Shown: one piece after another, positions 37,501 to 50,748 of the stretch | Numbering within the stretch: the first letter of the stretch is position 1 | How the letters are laid out: every line of letters starts with the position of its first letter | Origin: Saxidomus purpurata | Taxonomy: Eukaryota; Mollusca; Bivalvia; Venerida; Veneridae | NCBI GenBank assembly: GCA_022818135.1 | Contig: JAFMSR010000007.1 | Location: 30,014,066-30,078,065, forward strand | DNA length: 64,000 nt | Reading direction: 5' to 3' | The notes under the pieces: model-generated | What the model was told of the DNA's origin: nothing | Seen by the model: the letters and a program-made list of their open reading frames with translations, nothing else | Database searches by the model: none | Made by a program: the position numbers and the translations under genes

Positions 37501-40500
37501 TCATCATATTATGTGATTGATTTGTAGACAAGTGATGGTGTCGCGGTCATTTGACAGGGGAAATTTCATCCGATGTTGCAGCTACTCACCAAATGGGGCT
37601 TATCTGGGTATGTGTATGCTACAAATGACTTGAAAACAAGCATAAATAAGTTAAAATGCTACTAGATCTATTCATTAAACTTCACTGGATGCAGACTCAT
37701 TTATTTAGGATAAACTTTAAAAATTCTTGCCAGTTGCATCAAAAATATAAAAATACAGTCATGTACTTATTTGATTTGAGCATATCAATTTACAAACGTA
37801 CGTCAAAAAAGAATAATTCTCAATAATAAATTGGATATACGATGTATTTATTATATTACAGCTGTGGGTTTTGTAAATGGTGCAGTGCAGGTCCTAGATT
37901 CTATAACGCTACAGGACGAGCTTGAGGAACCTTTCAGATACGCCAGGGATGCCATAACACACATAGAATTCTCACATGATTCTAAATATCTCGCAACAGC
38001 TGTAAGATAAGATTTGTTATAAATTCAATTTTTACTTAAAGACTTTAGTGTACATTTTGTGTATTTAATTAACTGTTGGATTCTTAGGTTAAATACGCTA
38101 TTATTCTTTCAGTTATTTTCTACCTCTTTTAAAATTGGAGAGTTAATTCAATTTAGAACAAAAGTGTTCCTCTTTCTCCCATCTGTTACAGACATTTCAG
38201 TTTTTAATAGCGAACCAAAGAAACCTTTCAGGGAAACAGGTTTTATAGGAGGTCATAAAAAGAAATCAGTTTTTACTGTCCAGTTGCATCTAATATAAAA
38301 TATTTGTATAACTTTGGAAGAATATCCCGTATTTTTCAAACTTTGTTTTCGTATATTTAATCATTGTACATGACCTATTCAGTTTTTAGGTAAATCACTC
38401 TTTTGGGAGTTTATTACAGATTATGTCCCCTTACACACTAAAGTCTGTGGGCGAGTCAAGACATATTTATTTGGTATGATTCACACGAAGGGATAGCTCT
38501 AGTTTTCGTGTATTTTGAGAGGATGTAGACATGTAACGTAACAACAATTTGTCTGCATTTCAGGATGCAGAATACACAGTGTCAGTGTATATTCACTGTC
38601 CAGGTGTGGATGTAGCCCCATATCAGTACCTGGGTAGATACAGAGCTCATTACAAACCAATTAAAGAGATTATGTTTGGTGTACAGCTGGATTCTGATGT
38701 ACCTAGGCTGTTATCACTTGGTGCTGATAGAGTATTGGTGAGTACTGTTATCACTTGATGCTGGTAAAGTATTGTTGAGTATTGATGTACCTTAGTTGTT
38801 ACTTAATCGTGGCAGAGTCTCAGGTAGTTTTGATGAGCTCAAACTGTACTGATGAGTTATGATAAGCAAATTCTGAAAGAATAGGCTGTACAGAATTGAT
38901 GCTTCCGAGTAATTGTCACCTGTTACCGGTACTGATACAGTACTGTAAGAATTTGTGCACCAGATTGTTTTTTAAGGCCTAACCTTGTCTGGGACAGTCA
39001 AGATATCAGTCACTTAATATGTGCTCTTTGTAACAGAGCAAGTATAGTAAACACTTTATAAATGCTATTCACTAAAATTCCGTGAACTGTTATCCTGTTT
39101 TAAGCCTTTCACTAAAACAGTTATTGGCGCTGTGCGGAAGCACAGTGCCAGTATTGAACAGGTTTTAATTTTGTACCATGGGGTTGCATAATCGAATAGG
39201 GAGCAGCCAACATTATTATTGTAATTAAAAACTACGTATTATGTTTGAACAAACTCCCTATAATGAATAAATAAATAGTATTAACTGATTACAAACAATA
39301 CTATACCAGATGCAAGGCTTCGACCGTTAATTCAAAACTTTTGACATATTCATAGGATATTTAATAACTTTTCCACAAACTTGAAGGTTAAGGCGGTTTT
39401 TATTGCTTTGTTTACGGACCCTACGGCCAGATTCATCAAAGTTCAGAAAAACGCCTCGATAGTTGTTTTGCGTTCTCTAAACATTTTGAAGTTTAAATAC
39501 ATATGTTGTCAACGTGAATAATTAATGAAAACCCATTTTAATTACTACATACTAAAGTAAAAATGAAGGCATTATAAATAAGACCGTTCACCTAACTATG
39601 CGATACATGGGGTCTCAATGAAAGTTATGTAAAGCATCGCTAACAACTGACCAATAGTAAAGACAAAATAAATCACGTGGGTTTCGTGCTGTAAAAGCGT
39701 CTACTGACCACGAGCTAGCCTTGTTTAATGGGCGTCATCGTACCATTATACGGAAGGTTGTTTATGTTCGTTTATTTTTTGGTTAAACCGTAGTAAATGT
39801 GGTTTTTTACTTATTATGATAACAGTTACATATAACATAATGTATTTGGTTTTTCCGTTGATAGGTTGTTTACTGATATTCTAAAATGACACTGATTCCT
39901 TTAAATCATGTTTCAAAAACATGCGCAGCGCCTTTGATGCTTTGCATCAAAATTTGTCTTGTTACTTTCGATCGATTTGAACAAATGTTTTACTGTTGTA
40001 GGTTGAGTATGACTTGGAGAACAGTACAAAAGATAGTTTATGTCTGGCTAGTACAGATCGTATTGAGCAGAGTGCTGTGCCACAGTGTATGACCTGGTAT
40101 CCACCAATCACAAAGGAGCATTTTATCGTAACCGCTAGTGACCAGGTACTTCTTTAGAAATCTAAGCATCTTGTAAAGAAATGCAGACTCTTAATTTGCC
40201 TTAATGTACATTTTATTTACCTGTTCAAATCTAACATGCAGCCATATCCATTCATATACACTTTTATAAATTACGTATGTTATGATCTTCTGAATTGAAG
40301 CAGTTAAAGATATATCTTTCTTAAATATTGTCTTTTGATATCATTATTCTGTCAATCATTCTAAGTAAATGTATACGCATTTAAGATATTTTGCTAGATA
40401 AATAGCCACACCATTTCAATCTGACTGAAAACTTCCATTCACCTCCATGACTGAGTGGTTAAGGTCGCTGACTCACAATTGCCAAAACTCTCACTGATTT

Positions 40501-43500
40501 AGAGTCATCGGTTTGAACCCAGATGCCGACCTGATTCTTTATATGAAAAATTAGTACGGATGATGGTTAAGCAGACTGTTTAATTATAGATAACTGAAAT
40601 ATGTAAAACTGGGCATTAAACCCCTAGGGAAAAAAGTACTGAATAATTATATTTTTGTTTTCAGTTTAAATTCAAATTATTTAATGCAACAACAAAGATG
40701 TGCAGGAAAACATTATTAGGACCAACCTATGGCTCTCCAATACAAAAGTAAGTAAAAATAATTTTTGCTGATATTAATTGCCCTTTTACTTGCTATGACA
40801 TTTGGGCAATGTTTATTACAGTTTTATTAAAGATTTCCAGTATTTTGTAAATAAAATAGAAGGCTTGTATATGTAGTTGCTGAAAATAGTATGACTGCAT
40901 TTATAGTCTTGGGTGTGAAATATATAGGTATTTTTTCCAGACAAATCTTGTAAGATACGTGGAGTTCATATCTTTTCTGTCAGTCCAAAAAAATAGCTAA
41001 TTTAAAGTGGGATTCACAAGGAATATTTTTGTGGCTTATTTCACCAATGATATGCAATAACATTAATGTTTTCATAGTCACTGTGACAGATATTTCTAAT
41101 GGCCATATTCTGTCTTTTTGACAATGAGTGACAAGACCTAGCTACAAACGCTTAGGTTATTATACATAAAAAGTAGTGCTTTTTTTACTAAACAGACTTG
41201 ACTATTTGTTTTATCCAGAATAGCGGTGGTACCAACAAAAGACCCATCCCGTGACAAAAGATACATGGCATATATCACCGATGACAAGGTTGGCATGCAC
41301 ATTTTACCAGTGGAAGGTAATCCCCATGATGCCATGGCTTTGATTGGTCATCCAGCAGGTATCGCTAACATGGTGTGTAGTTACGATGGTAAATATCTCT
41401 TCACTGCCGGCGGCTCCGATGCTACTGTGCATATGTGGGAAATAAATGTCAAGTAAGTGTTCCGTTGATGCTTCAGCAAATTAAAAATGTTATACATAGT
41501 TACATACAGGTGCTGTTTGAAAATTTTGCGTTCAAAATCTTAATGTTACAACAGAAAGTCAAAATTGGCAAGAATGTAAAACAACCTAATGCGTAGGTAG
41601 GTTTCCATGGTAACCAAAATATTGTGGAATATTACAGATATTTTCTAAACTAGTAAACATGTATAGCATAATTATCAACAATAAGTTTTTACATTCATGC
41701 CCTTTTTGACGACTTTCTATTGGAGGCGTTAACTTTTAGAAACAAAATTCCATGAACCTTTCTAACAACCCTGGTACATGCGTGCCTGCAAACTCACATT
41801 CCAGATATATCACTAATTACTTCTTCTGCTCTTGGTCTACATACTTTATGACGTAGCAAATATCATTATCTGTTCTTCAGTACTTTGGTCATCTGTATTT
41901 CCTATTTTCCGTTAGTATTATGAAATGTCACGGTATATTTAGTCTGGTTTAACATTTATTGACTGTGCTAATGTCAATTTCAGTGCATTAGAGGCACAGT
42001 CTGCTCTTGGTGGAGAAGATCTAATACCTTTCTATGGTCTGTTGGAAGGTGGTAGAGAGGGTGAACTCTTCAAGGAGCTGGAGGACTACTTTTACTATGC
42101 ACAAATCAGAAGGTGAGTAGTGATACATCGTCATGTCTCATAAATTGGAATGGGAAAGAATACATATCAATAAGTTCTGTTTTTGATTTCATGATAAAAA
42201 TCATTTCATTTTCATTAAATAGCATGAAATTTGTGAAATAACTAAGTAAGAAAGACATTTTTAACGCTAAAAGAATCTAACTTTTGTTTCAAGCTAGATC
42301 CATTTGATCAGTATTTTACAGTAAAAATTTATAACTACATGTCAAGCAGGAGTATTTGAAAAACAGATTTGTAGGTGACATTGTGACATGTAATAATGAC
42401 ACATGCTAAGCTGATGAAGAAATCTCAACTTTTGTAATTAGCACTTAACAGTACTGCTGCCTTGATTAATGAATTTTGGTTGCTTTATTGTCACACCCTT
42501 ACTGAAAATTGAATGCATGTTAATATTTACCAATTTGTCTCCCATTGTTTTAAATAATTGCTGTAAATTGTCAAATTCTCATCATCCTTAAATTTGAACC
42601 TAAAATTCCTGTTTATTACCAGTGTCACAGTAGAGTGTTATCATATATTATTTAAGAAAACAAAGTTTTATGACTGGCAATCATTTTGACCATTAAATGA
42701 ATAGTTTCTTTAAGAACTACTGTAGATTTTAGCTTGCCTGCAACTTTGTATTAGATCTAGGTTATTAAATATTTTGTGATTTTTTTTATGATTTCGCAAG
42801 ACGATTGATAGACCAGAGGTTTGTTTCTTCGATATCGTATGCTACAGTTACAGCACTTAAGCTTGTCTGCTTTAGATATTGTAAAGTCACTTAAATAGAC
42901 GTAACTTTCACAGTATTGACAAAGACTTGTTTATAATATATTTAGATTATGTGCATTTCATTCAAACATGCTACGACAAGCCTGAACTGCTCCCAGTGAT
43001 AATACAGATAACAAAGTGGGAGGTTTATGGTGTAGAGGTAGAGCATTGCACCTCAAAACATGGGGGTCACAGGTTTAAGTCCTACCTCTGCAATTATACT
43101 GTGACCCATGTGAAGTCTTATTTAGCCAGTCATAGAGAGAAGTTGATATATGTTGCAAAACATCTGCAGTTGATGTAAAATGATTAATAGATTAAAACTA
43201 GTTCTATATGATTATACATTAGTTTGGCATTGTATATTTAGTTTTATTTACACAGTAACAGATACTCAAAGTATAATATGTATAAATTAGAGCAGATCTG
43301 GAAGAAATCGTATTTCGGAAATCTCTTATTTAACCCCAAATAATCATAAAATGAAGTTAAGGTTTATATGAAAATTATACAAAAATAGATTGCCATCACT
43401 TTTAGGACACATTTAATAAATAACGTTTGAACTTTGTGACATTGATAATGTCCGCTGGTAGAATCAATACGCCAGAGCTGCGGGTGTTAAAACAGCATAT

Positions 43501-46500
43501 TTCTGTTTAGTTTTTACATAAATCAGTAACTTTTACACAACAAACCAAAAGATTTTACCTACAGTGCTAGACTTTTTGAATGACAGATTAAAATTATTCC
43601 AAACATTGTCATAATTAATGTTGTATCATACATTTTACAGTGAGATTGTCAGGTTGGTTAAACATTTCTGAAACAGAGAGCATTATTTGTTTATAGATAA
43701 CTAGAGACCAGTATTAATATTATATGTTTTATTGTGAAGGGGCATACCTATGGTGGATCATGTAGTAATGATTGCATATAGTTGAAGAAAGAAAACATTG
43801 TAATTTGTATGAGAATAATAGTTTCTGTCATGAGCACGCACTTCAGACCGAAATATTTGTCTGCGAGGGAAAGTGTGTTGGCTTGAACAAGGCTCTGCAT
43901 AGTTATAGTAAAACAGTTTCCCCAGGTGATGGATATATCCACCTGAACCAAATGTCTCATGATAGAAACGATAGACCGATATTTCAGGCATGGGTAAACT
44001 CACCGGAACTGCCGATCTGATATGCAAGAAAACATGCATGGCTACCTATTCTCAGTTACAATAATGAATCTAGATTATTCTCAAAGAAACAATTTTCGGG
44101 TTTCATATTCAGTGTTTAATTCTTTTGTAAATAAAACTTCCCAACAATTTTTGCCCAAGTGAGGCAGGCTAATTTGCCCCTCCCCCCGACCAGTTACCAG
44201 GGTTCCAACTAGGCAACTGTACTATCTAGTTTGATTTGTGTTTTTCATAGCTATGCCCTTTATTTTTATTATCTTCTGACCTTTGCATAAAACATTAATA
44301 TACTCTAAGTTAAACAGAAGAAATTTGCAAGTGTAATAACTAGGTTATATCACACAGCTTTTGTACAGATATCTGTTTAGCTCATATACAATTTTGACGG
44401 GATGTAATTTTGCCGTTCATGAAAAAATGGAATAATGTGATATATGAAAAAAATATTTCTATTGCAAATTTCACCTGTTTTACAATAAATATGTTTGAAG
44501 CATTTATTGTTCAGAATCATTGCTGGATAACAGGACCATAACTTCAGATTGACTGTCATGTTCATGAATTCACGTCGCATTTGCTTTTTACATTTTGTAA
44601 CATTTTGTAAATGTATAAGCTTCCCTTGCAGCTATTTGTTTTGTCAGTACCACATTCCTGCATTGATCAGATCATAAGGATAGCACTTCCTTCAAGTTGA
44701 ATGATCTAAAAAAAAAAAGGTGCAAGTTTTCAAAAATTGTTATCAGGCTCTTAGAAGAGGCACTCAGTTTTTGATTTCTAATTTGTTTTCAGTCATGAAA
44801 AAGAAAGAGCATATAACATCTATCATTGCTTCTCATGCATTATAGTGTCTGTGCCATCCTGATGCATGCACAAGTGATGTAAACCTCATTTTGTTACATT
44901 GTAACAGTAAACTCTGTATACATGTTACGATGATGTATAATGAGCTCCTACGGACCATTTAAATGTGTTCCTTATATCTGGAGTTTGTTATATCCATACA
45001 GAATATTCATATCAAATAAAGATTGAAAACAATTGGGCCCAGAAAATGTGTTCCTTTAATCCAAAATTTTGCTATATTCGAAGTCATTATACACAACGTT
45101 TTCTGTAATTTATGCTAATGAAGCCATGTCGATATATTCTTTAAAAAAAATGTTTTCTCAAATTGTGCTGTCCAACATTCATACTAAGAGAAATTGGTTC
45201 CTTAAAATTGCTGAGAATGTGGTACATATTGCCTGTTCACATCAGTCAGATTTTGTTGCAAAAGATGTTCTGCTTCAGTGTATAAGTGTTTTGTTAAGAG
45301 CTTTTCTGCAAAGAATCAACTGCACTTTGAAAATTTTATAACACATGTTTAATGTATTAAGTCAGATTCCTTGGTGACACTGTTTGTTTTGTGGTTTCTA
45401 AATTACTTTTTGTACTGTTATGAGTAACTTATGACATACTGCTTGCTGTCAGCTGATGACCCCTATTGATTTTGAAATCAAAAGTCAAAGGTCAAGGTCT
45501 CAAATTTCTCTACATTTAAGAGGTTCCGTCCAGTAACAAAAGGTTAATATACCTCATATAAAGTAGATTATCTCTGTTCATAGAAGGGTCAAAGGCCAAG
45601 GTCACATTACTAGCAATTTTGAGAACTGTAATAACTCGGGAACTGGCAACACTTTTGTCCCTTAAGACTTAATTGTTCTGGTAAAGAGATAAACCCATAT
45701 TTGTTCTTAGATCATATTACCAATTGTCCAAATTTAAATCAATATAAATTTTCTGTGCATCCCTTGGAAATAATTTGGCTGCATGGTTACTTAACATCAA
45801 AAGTAGACTGTTACATACATGACCCTATCTTTTTCATGTATATAGTTTATAGGTTTAGGCAGCGATGGCATTGTCTTTGACTGGATGACTGGGTCACAGG
45901 TCAAAGGAATATGACTCCAAATATTAATTTAGGGTCAGGTCCAATATTGTTAAGTTACTGAGGAACAGGGGAATTGTAGGGTGGGGTTAACTGGCATTTT
46001 TCTTAAAAAAAGAAACAAAAACTGTTTTTTTCCATTTTGTCTTTTACACTTTTTGTATGTTTGTAAACAGTGTTGTGAAGGGACTTGATGTAAATAATAC
46101 TACATGTACTATATATGTTTTTTCACGTAACAGGATAGCCTTCTTTGTAGGACACGTACACAACCTTTTTCATACAGTCCTTTTTAAAATCTGTCAAAAC
46201 TAAATATTCCATTTTAAATTTACTAATATTTATAAAGAGTTAAGTTATTTTGATTTTTAGAAGTTTGATTGTTATTTCATGATTTCTGGTACCAACAAAT
46301 ACTGTATATTCAAATTTCTTGTCAAATTAAACGAAACAACCTTCAACTACATGTATGTAATTTTATTGTAGGAATTTTAGATTTTTATAAAAAATGTATC
46401 TCAGTTGATAATATCTCTCATGTGAAGAGTAAAATACTTATTACAGTCAATATTCTTATGTTACAGCCAAGGAGTTAATGCAATGGACTCCAGGGAAGTG

Positions 46501-48736
46501 TCCACAAAGATTCCGCTCTCAGAAGTTCCATTTGTTATGCGAGCTATGGGATTCTACCCATCAGAACAAGAGGTAAGTTTCAAATCAACATGATAAAATA
46601 AGATATTGGTATTTGTTACGTCACTTATTTCTTTTTCACATATCAAACCATTTTCCCATTTCAAAACATCAAATATTGTTTCTTTACTTATATCACAGGT
46701 ATAATGAAATTAATATAAGATTATTTGGTATAGTGTAACTCTCAGAAGCTAGTAACTGTTGTCTGCTAGGTAGGGTATGGCAGTCAGAACCTGTAGGGTG
46801 AGTCAGTTGGTAGAGTGTGGCACTCTGAAACTGTTGGTAGAATGTGACACTCAAAACATGTTGGAAGAGTGTGGCACTATAAACAAATTGGTAGATTATG
46901 GAACTCAGAACATGTTGGATGAGTGTGGCACTCAAAGTCTGTTGGTAGAATGTGACACTCAGAACATGTTGGAAGAGTGTGACACTCAAAACAAGTTGGT
47001 AGAATGTGCCACTCAAAAAAGTTGGTAGAATGTAGTACTCAGAACCTGTTGGAAGAGCCTGTTGAATATGGCACTCAGAACCGGTTGGTAGAGTTTGGTA
47101 CTCTGAAACTGTTGGTGTAGAGTAGCATTAAGAATGAGTTTATGGAAAGGGGCACTCAGAGCCTATTGGTAGAGTGTAAAACTCATTGTGGTCCAGTTAG
47201 TAGTGTAGCATTGACCACCCGACATAAATACTGAGAGCAAGAAGGGAATGAAACTCCAAAATTTAAGAAAACGGATCTTTTAATTTTTCATGAAGACAAA
47301 TGTTATCAAAATACACCTTTGTAAAAAACATGATTTCTTAAAATATATAACAACACGTTACTTCTCTTTCTCTTCAGATTGAAGACATGTTGAATGAGGT
47401 AAAATTCAGCCGCTACGTGGAAACAGGACAGTATGTGGAGTCAATAGATCTTGGTGAATTTGTAAAATGTAAGTCTAGTATTTTACTCATACTGAAATTA
47501 TATAAACTTATCTTATAGTGTATTTCAAATTATTCTACATTGTATTGTGAAGCATGTGAGAAGGAATCTGAAACTCATAGCTACTCTTTGTTGCAAAGTT
47601 TTGTTAATGGTATATTAAGGGATCACTTAGCATCTACTGTTCATAACTCATTGGCAGTGTTCTCTAATTTGTGGTTAGAAATGCAGATAACAATTTTATG
47701 CCATTTCACTTTCTTTAGCTCAGATATTGGTGTAATAAACAGAAGTTAAATATTTTTTTCTTTTCATTTTAGTGTATATAAACCACAGGCCATCATTTGG
47801 CTTATCTCCAGAGAAATTATTAAAGACATTTGAGACATTGGGAATGTACACTGAAAAGGGATCTGCAATAGACAGAGGGGACTTACTTGAGATGTTACAG
47901 ACTAAAGGTAAAGTGTCTAATTTTAGAATAAATATTCTGCTAATGAGCTTGAGTAATTGCTTCTTTAAACATCATAGTAATGCATCTTATGAATGCAAAA
48001 TGCTTACCATTTGTGACAGTTTCCTACGGTGATTAGAGATTACTTCATGTATTTTATCATTTATTGCAATATGTTTGTAAAACCTTAGAAAGTTCAAGAA
48101 CATTCTGAAGTATGAAGTGTTCGTCAAACACTGATACATATACAGTAATGTTCTTGTATTAAGACCACCCTTCGGACCAGTAAAAAGGGGTCTTAGTAAT
48201 GTATCAGTCTCATTACCTAGACCTTTTTCCTATGAAACTGAGCATGTGGTTTTGAATGTCTGGTCTTAATATCAGTGACGGTCTTAATATCAGTGAAGGT
48301 CTTAATATCAGTGACGGTCCTGATATCAGTGACGGTCTTAATATCAGTGATGGTCTTGATATCAGTAATATTCTTCTTTCTCTTTTTGTTCTCTGTCACT
48401 CTGGTCAAGCAATAGCCGTTCTTAAATATGAAAACCAGAACTTACGGTTAAACTCATGTATGTGAAATAGCTAATTAAGCCAGCGTAAATATTAGAGTGT
48501 AATGGTTACTTTGTTTGATTACAGGGGAGCACATGACAGAATATGAACTCGCAGAATACTTGATGACCTTGCTAGGATACCATGCCGAGGGAGGAAGCAG
48601 TGAGCTACAGGAATTTGATACAAACATCGCTGGAGACGTTATCAGTGAAAATCTTCCACAAGACATTACAGCAGACATGTTTGCTAATGAAGTGCTTGGC
48701 TTTGCCATGTATCAAGATTCCCCACAAAAAGCTTAA
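28565..48736 (+). CDS. CFAP251: Cilia- and flagella-associated protein 251 (WDR66), 24 exons, complete
   Basis: CFAP251 is a subunit of the calmodulin- and spoke-associated complex at the base of radial spoke 3 in motile cilia and sperm tails. Exons: 28565-28958, 29496-29657, 30023-30186, 30351-30497, 31117-31220, 32059-32173, 32535-32693, 32982-33150, 34536-34626, 35153-35221, 35614-35682, 36127-36312, 36798-36857, 37528-37607, 37862-38001, 38564-38737, 40002-40145, 40665-40747, 41219-41452, 41984-42112, 46467-46572, 47378-47468, 47773-47907, 48525-48736. All are GT-AG with consistent phase, giving about 1138 aa, near the 1149 aa of the human protein. Residues 1-230 are acidic, Pro/Gln-rich and disordered, with two [10 protein letters not shown] repeats. 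WD40 repeats follow ([51 protein letters not shown]). The C-terminal EF-hand-like region begins near [20 protein letters not shown] and ends [11 protein letters not shown]. The start is the first ATG of a clean frame. Confidence 0.95.
33151..34535. other. CFAP251 intron 8, nothing else seen
   Basis: AT-rich intron of about 1.4 kb with no recognisable repeat or gene. Confidence 0.5.
34852..35070 (+). mobile_element. tRNA-headed SINE in CFAP251 intron 9
   Basis: The head carries an A-box-like TGGTGCAGTGGTAGCATG and a B-box GTTCGAATCC (34907-34916), followed by GTGTCCTTAGGGAAGACAC and a body ending near AGATTAGTATAG. The head is not a foldable complete tRNA gene, and the conserved body marks it as a SINE. 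Confidence 0.6.
35777..36010 (+). mobile_element. tRNA-headed SINE in CFAP251 intron 11
   Basis: Head with AGTGGTGGAATGGTTAAAG and B-box GTTCAAGTCC (35854-35863). The body has AGAAAGTTGGCAG and GGATGATGGTTGA, and the tail ATAACTGAAATGATGTTGGA. It shares body and tail words with the copies at 40441 and, inverted, 55731, so these form one family. Confidence 0.65.
36858..37527. other. CFAP251 intron 13
   Basis: Starts with a pyrimidine-rich TTTTCTTC stretch. A short open frame across it is chance; the intron boundaries are clear from the WD40 reading frame on both sides. Confidence 0.5.
39080..39880. repeat. Hairpin-headed repeat in CFAP251 intron 16
   Basis: GGCGCTGTGC, loop GGAA, then GCACAGTGCC at 39126-39149 forms a 10-bp stem. 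The following DNA differs in texture from the rest of the intron. It resembles the hairpin-headed repeats at 3531, 12260 and 50757 in design but not in sequence. The far boundary is not defined. Confidence 0.4.
40441..40625 (+). mobile_element. tRNA-headed SINE in CFAP251 intron 17
   Basis: Head CCATGACTGAGTGGTTAAGG, B-box GGTTTGAACCC (40510-40520). The body has GGATGATGGTTAAGCAGAC and the tail ATAACTGAAATATGTAAAAC. Same family as the 35777 copy. Confidence 0.65.
43016..43180 (+). mobile_element. tRNA-headed SINE in CFAP251 intron 20
   Basis: Head GGTTTATGGTGTAGAGGTAG with B-box GGTTTAAGTCC (43072-43082). A short body follows (GTGACCCATGTGAAG, AGCCAGTCATAGAGAG). A different family from the 35777 copy. 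Confidence 0.55.
45440..45990. repeat. Interspersed repeat with AAAGGTCAAGGTC words
   Basis: Contains GTCAAAGGTCAAGGTC, GGGTCAAAGGCCAAGGTCAC and GGTCACAGGTCAAAGG. Similar in texture to 12240-12660 and, in the other orientation, 49975-50330. No coding potential. Confidence 0.45.
46790..47200. repeat. 27-bp minisatellite in CFAP251 intron 21
   Basis: About 14 imperfect copies of a unit such as TTGGTAGAATGTGACACTC plus AGAACATG. Because 27 is divisible by 3, the array stays open on both strands over part of its length and reads as 9-residue repeats (LVECDTQNM on plus). It lies between exons with intact splice sites, so it is not coding. Confidence 0.8.
48256..48370. repeat. 18-bp tandem repeat in CFAP251 intron 23
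   Basis: About six copies of GGTCTTAATATCAGTGAC with single-base changes. Confidence 0.85.
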
Positions 48737-49620
48737 AACATGGAATAGCGGGGAAAAAACAACATAACATGCATTTTGTCAGAATAAAATGCATATAAAA
48801 ATATCGTTCTTTTACAGTGATTCTTACAACCTGAAAAAATGTTGTTTGGCATTTACATGCGCAGTAGTTCTGAAACATTTCAAGAAAACATGTGAACAAT
48901 GTATTTAATGTTGTTTCATTTAGAGAATTTCACATAAATGATAACTACTTTGATGATGTCAAACATAACTCGTATATTCTGTGGAAATGTTGATTTAGAA
49001 TTGAAAAAAAAAAGTGAATTGGAGGTTTTAATTAATTTTGATGGAAATAAAAAGAGTTCCTAATTTTGAGTGTGGTCAGTTATACTGAAATCTGTGAGAC
49101 ACATCATAAAATGGGTGGGAGTAGAATGCCCTTGTGAGACTTAAAAAAATGTTGATTGTTAAAAGCCCTGCTAAGAGAAGCTGAAAGTAATATATAATTT
49201 ATCATATATGTGATAAAAAAATGTTGTCAGAGGATATTCTTTGCACATTCAAGTTAACTGCTTTCACCTCTGAATGAACATTTTCATTCAAAATTGAATG
49301 AGAAAGGAAAGTTGTACACTACCTGTGTAGTGCATATACAGGACTGTCATAATATATATATCGGAATATAATGAATTCTGGATATTGTTATAATTTAAAC
49401 TTTAGCTGATTTTTAACAAAGTTGTATGTCTCCTGTGAAGCGAAACTGTGATTTGTCAAATATTTATTTGTAGAGTTTAATCTTGGCAGTTTTATATGAA
49501 GAGATGATTTGTTAAATGTCTTTAGTGATGTTTTTCTCATGTTGATTAAATAAAAAAATATTCTTTCATATTTCTGTGTTTGAAATCTGAGATCTACAAA
49601 ATAAAATTATCATTGAAAAT
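48737..49620 (+). terminator. CFAP251 3' UTR with candidate poly(A) signals
   Basis: AATAAA occurs at about 48784, 49046, 49548 and 49600 after the stop codon. The one actually used cannot be told from sequence. Confidence 0.5.
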
Positions 49621-49974
49621 ACATTTGCTGTTAGATACTGTTGTTATGTTTGTAAAATGAAAGTTTGCATTAGAGACAAGTGGAATAAACTCTTCACTGA
49701 TTATATTATCCAAAGTTGCCAAAAGCCAGTTTCAGACCCTAAGATAGCTATTCATTGCTAATTTTAAAATGTACATTTCAGAAAGTTGAGTTGGGTAATA
49801 ATCAAAATAACTGTTGTGAGTTCATTTTAAGCAGACAGAGTGATATAATAAAGTGATGTTTGTAAGACACCCCACCCCTTGGTAAAAAATTATTTATCGG
49901 CTTTAGTAATAAATCAAGTTTAAAGACAAATTGTTGAAAAATGGAATGTTTTTTAAAACTGAACTTATCTTCTA

Positions 49975-50330
49975 TCTGTGACCTTGACTTTTAAACCCAC
50001 TGATCCCAAAGTCTAGGGCTTACAGTCATTGACCCAGTGACCTCCAAATGGATAAGGTTCATTTACTGTCCATGCCCACAAATTTGAGATATCTGGGCCA
50101 AAGACTTTTCAAGTGATTAAAATACAAGGTCACTGTGATCTTTACCTATACTTTTTACCTAGTGATGTCAAAATGAACAGATTTCATTAATTGTTCATGA
50201 CCAATGTCCTTACCATGTTTGAGACCTCTTGGTTCAAGCCTACTGAAGTAATTGAGTGATCACATTGACCTTGAGCTTTGACACAGTGACCTCAGAATGA
50301 ATATGGTTTTGTTTTTGTCAGGTACAACAG
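49975..50330. repeat. Interspersed repeat with CAGTGACCTC words
   Basis: Phrases TGTGACCTTGACTTTTAA, GACCCAGTGACCTCCAAATG, GGTCACTGTGATCTTTACC and GACACAGTGACCTCAGAATG recur at roughly 90-120-bp intervals. Old degenerate repeat, non-coding. Confidence 0.5.
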
Positions 50331-50748
50331 AAAGGTGAAGAACCCAGATAAGATGAGCCTTGTGACCTTTGGCACAAGGACATTTATCAAGGGGTTATAT
50401 GGAAGCACAAAATATAATTTTTATTAACAGGCCATTTGACATAGTGATAAAAAATTATTATTTGCACAGCTACAGAATTCGTCATGATATTTCTTGTCCA
50501 ACAGTTAAGGCCAGAACACTTTTTCAGTCTCCTGCAATCTCATGCACATAAGAACAGACAACTTTTGTAGGCTATTCTGTCTTTCTGTTACGGTATCAAG
50601 AAATGAAGATTGAGTAAACATAATGAGTCTGGAAGTGGAAATGAAGAATGGCACAGACTTTGGACTGGCTACTATGCAGAAAATATAATCTATTTTCCTT
50701 GAAGGAGTTGGGAGCATAAAACAACTTTTAAAAACTACAAAATACCTT

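Larger units (their letters stand above)
42113..46466. other. CFAP251 intron 20 (4.35 kb), largest intron
   Basis: Contains a SINE at 43016 and a GTCAAAGGTCAAGGTC-type repeat at 45440-45990. The remainder is AT-rich with only random frames. Confidence 0.5.

Noticed and set aside
43748..44039. Overlapping frames on both strands in CFAP251 intron 20
   Set aside because: Random open frames without similarity; the host gene splices across them.
46693..47028. Repeat-rich open frames on both strands
   Set aside because: Product of the 27-bp minisatellite in a CFAP251 intron; no start context or splice support.
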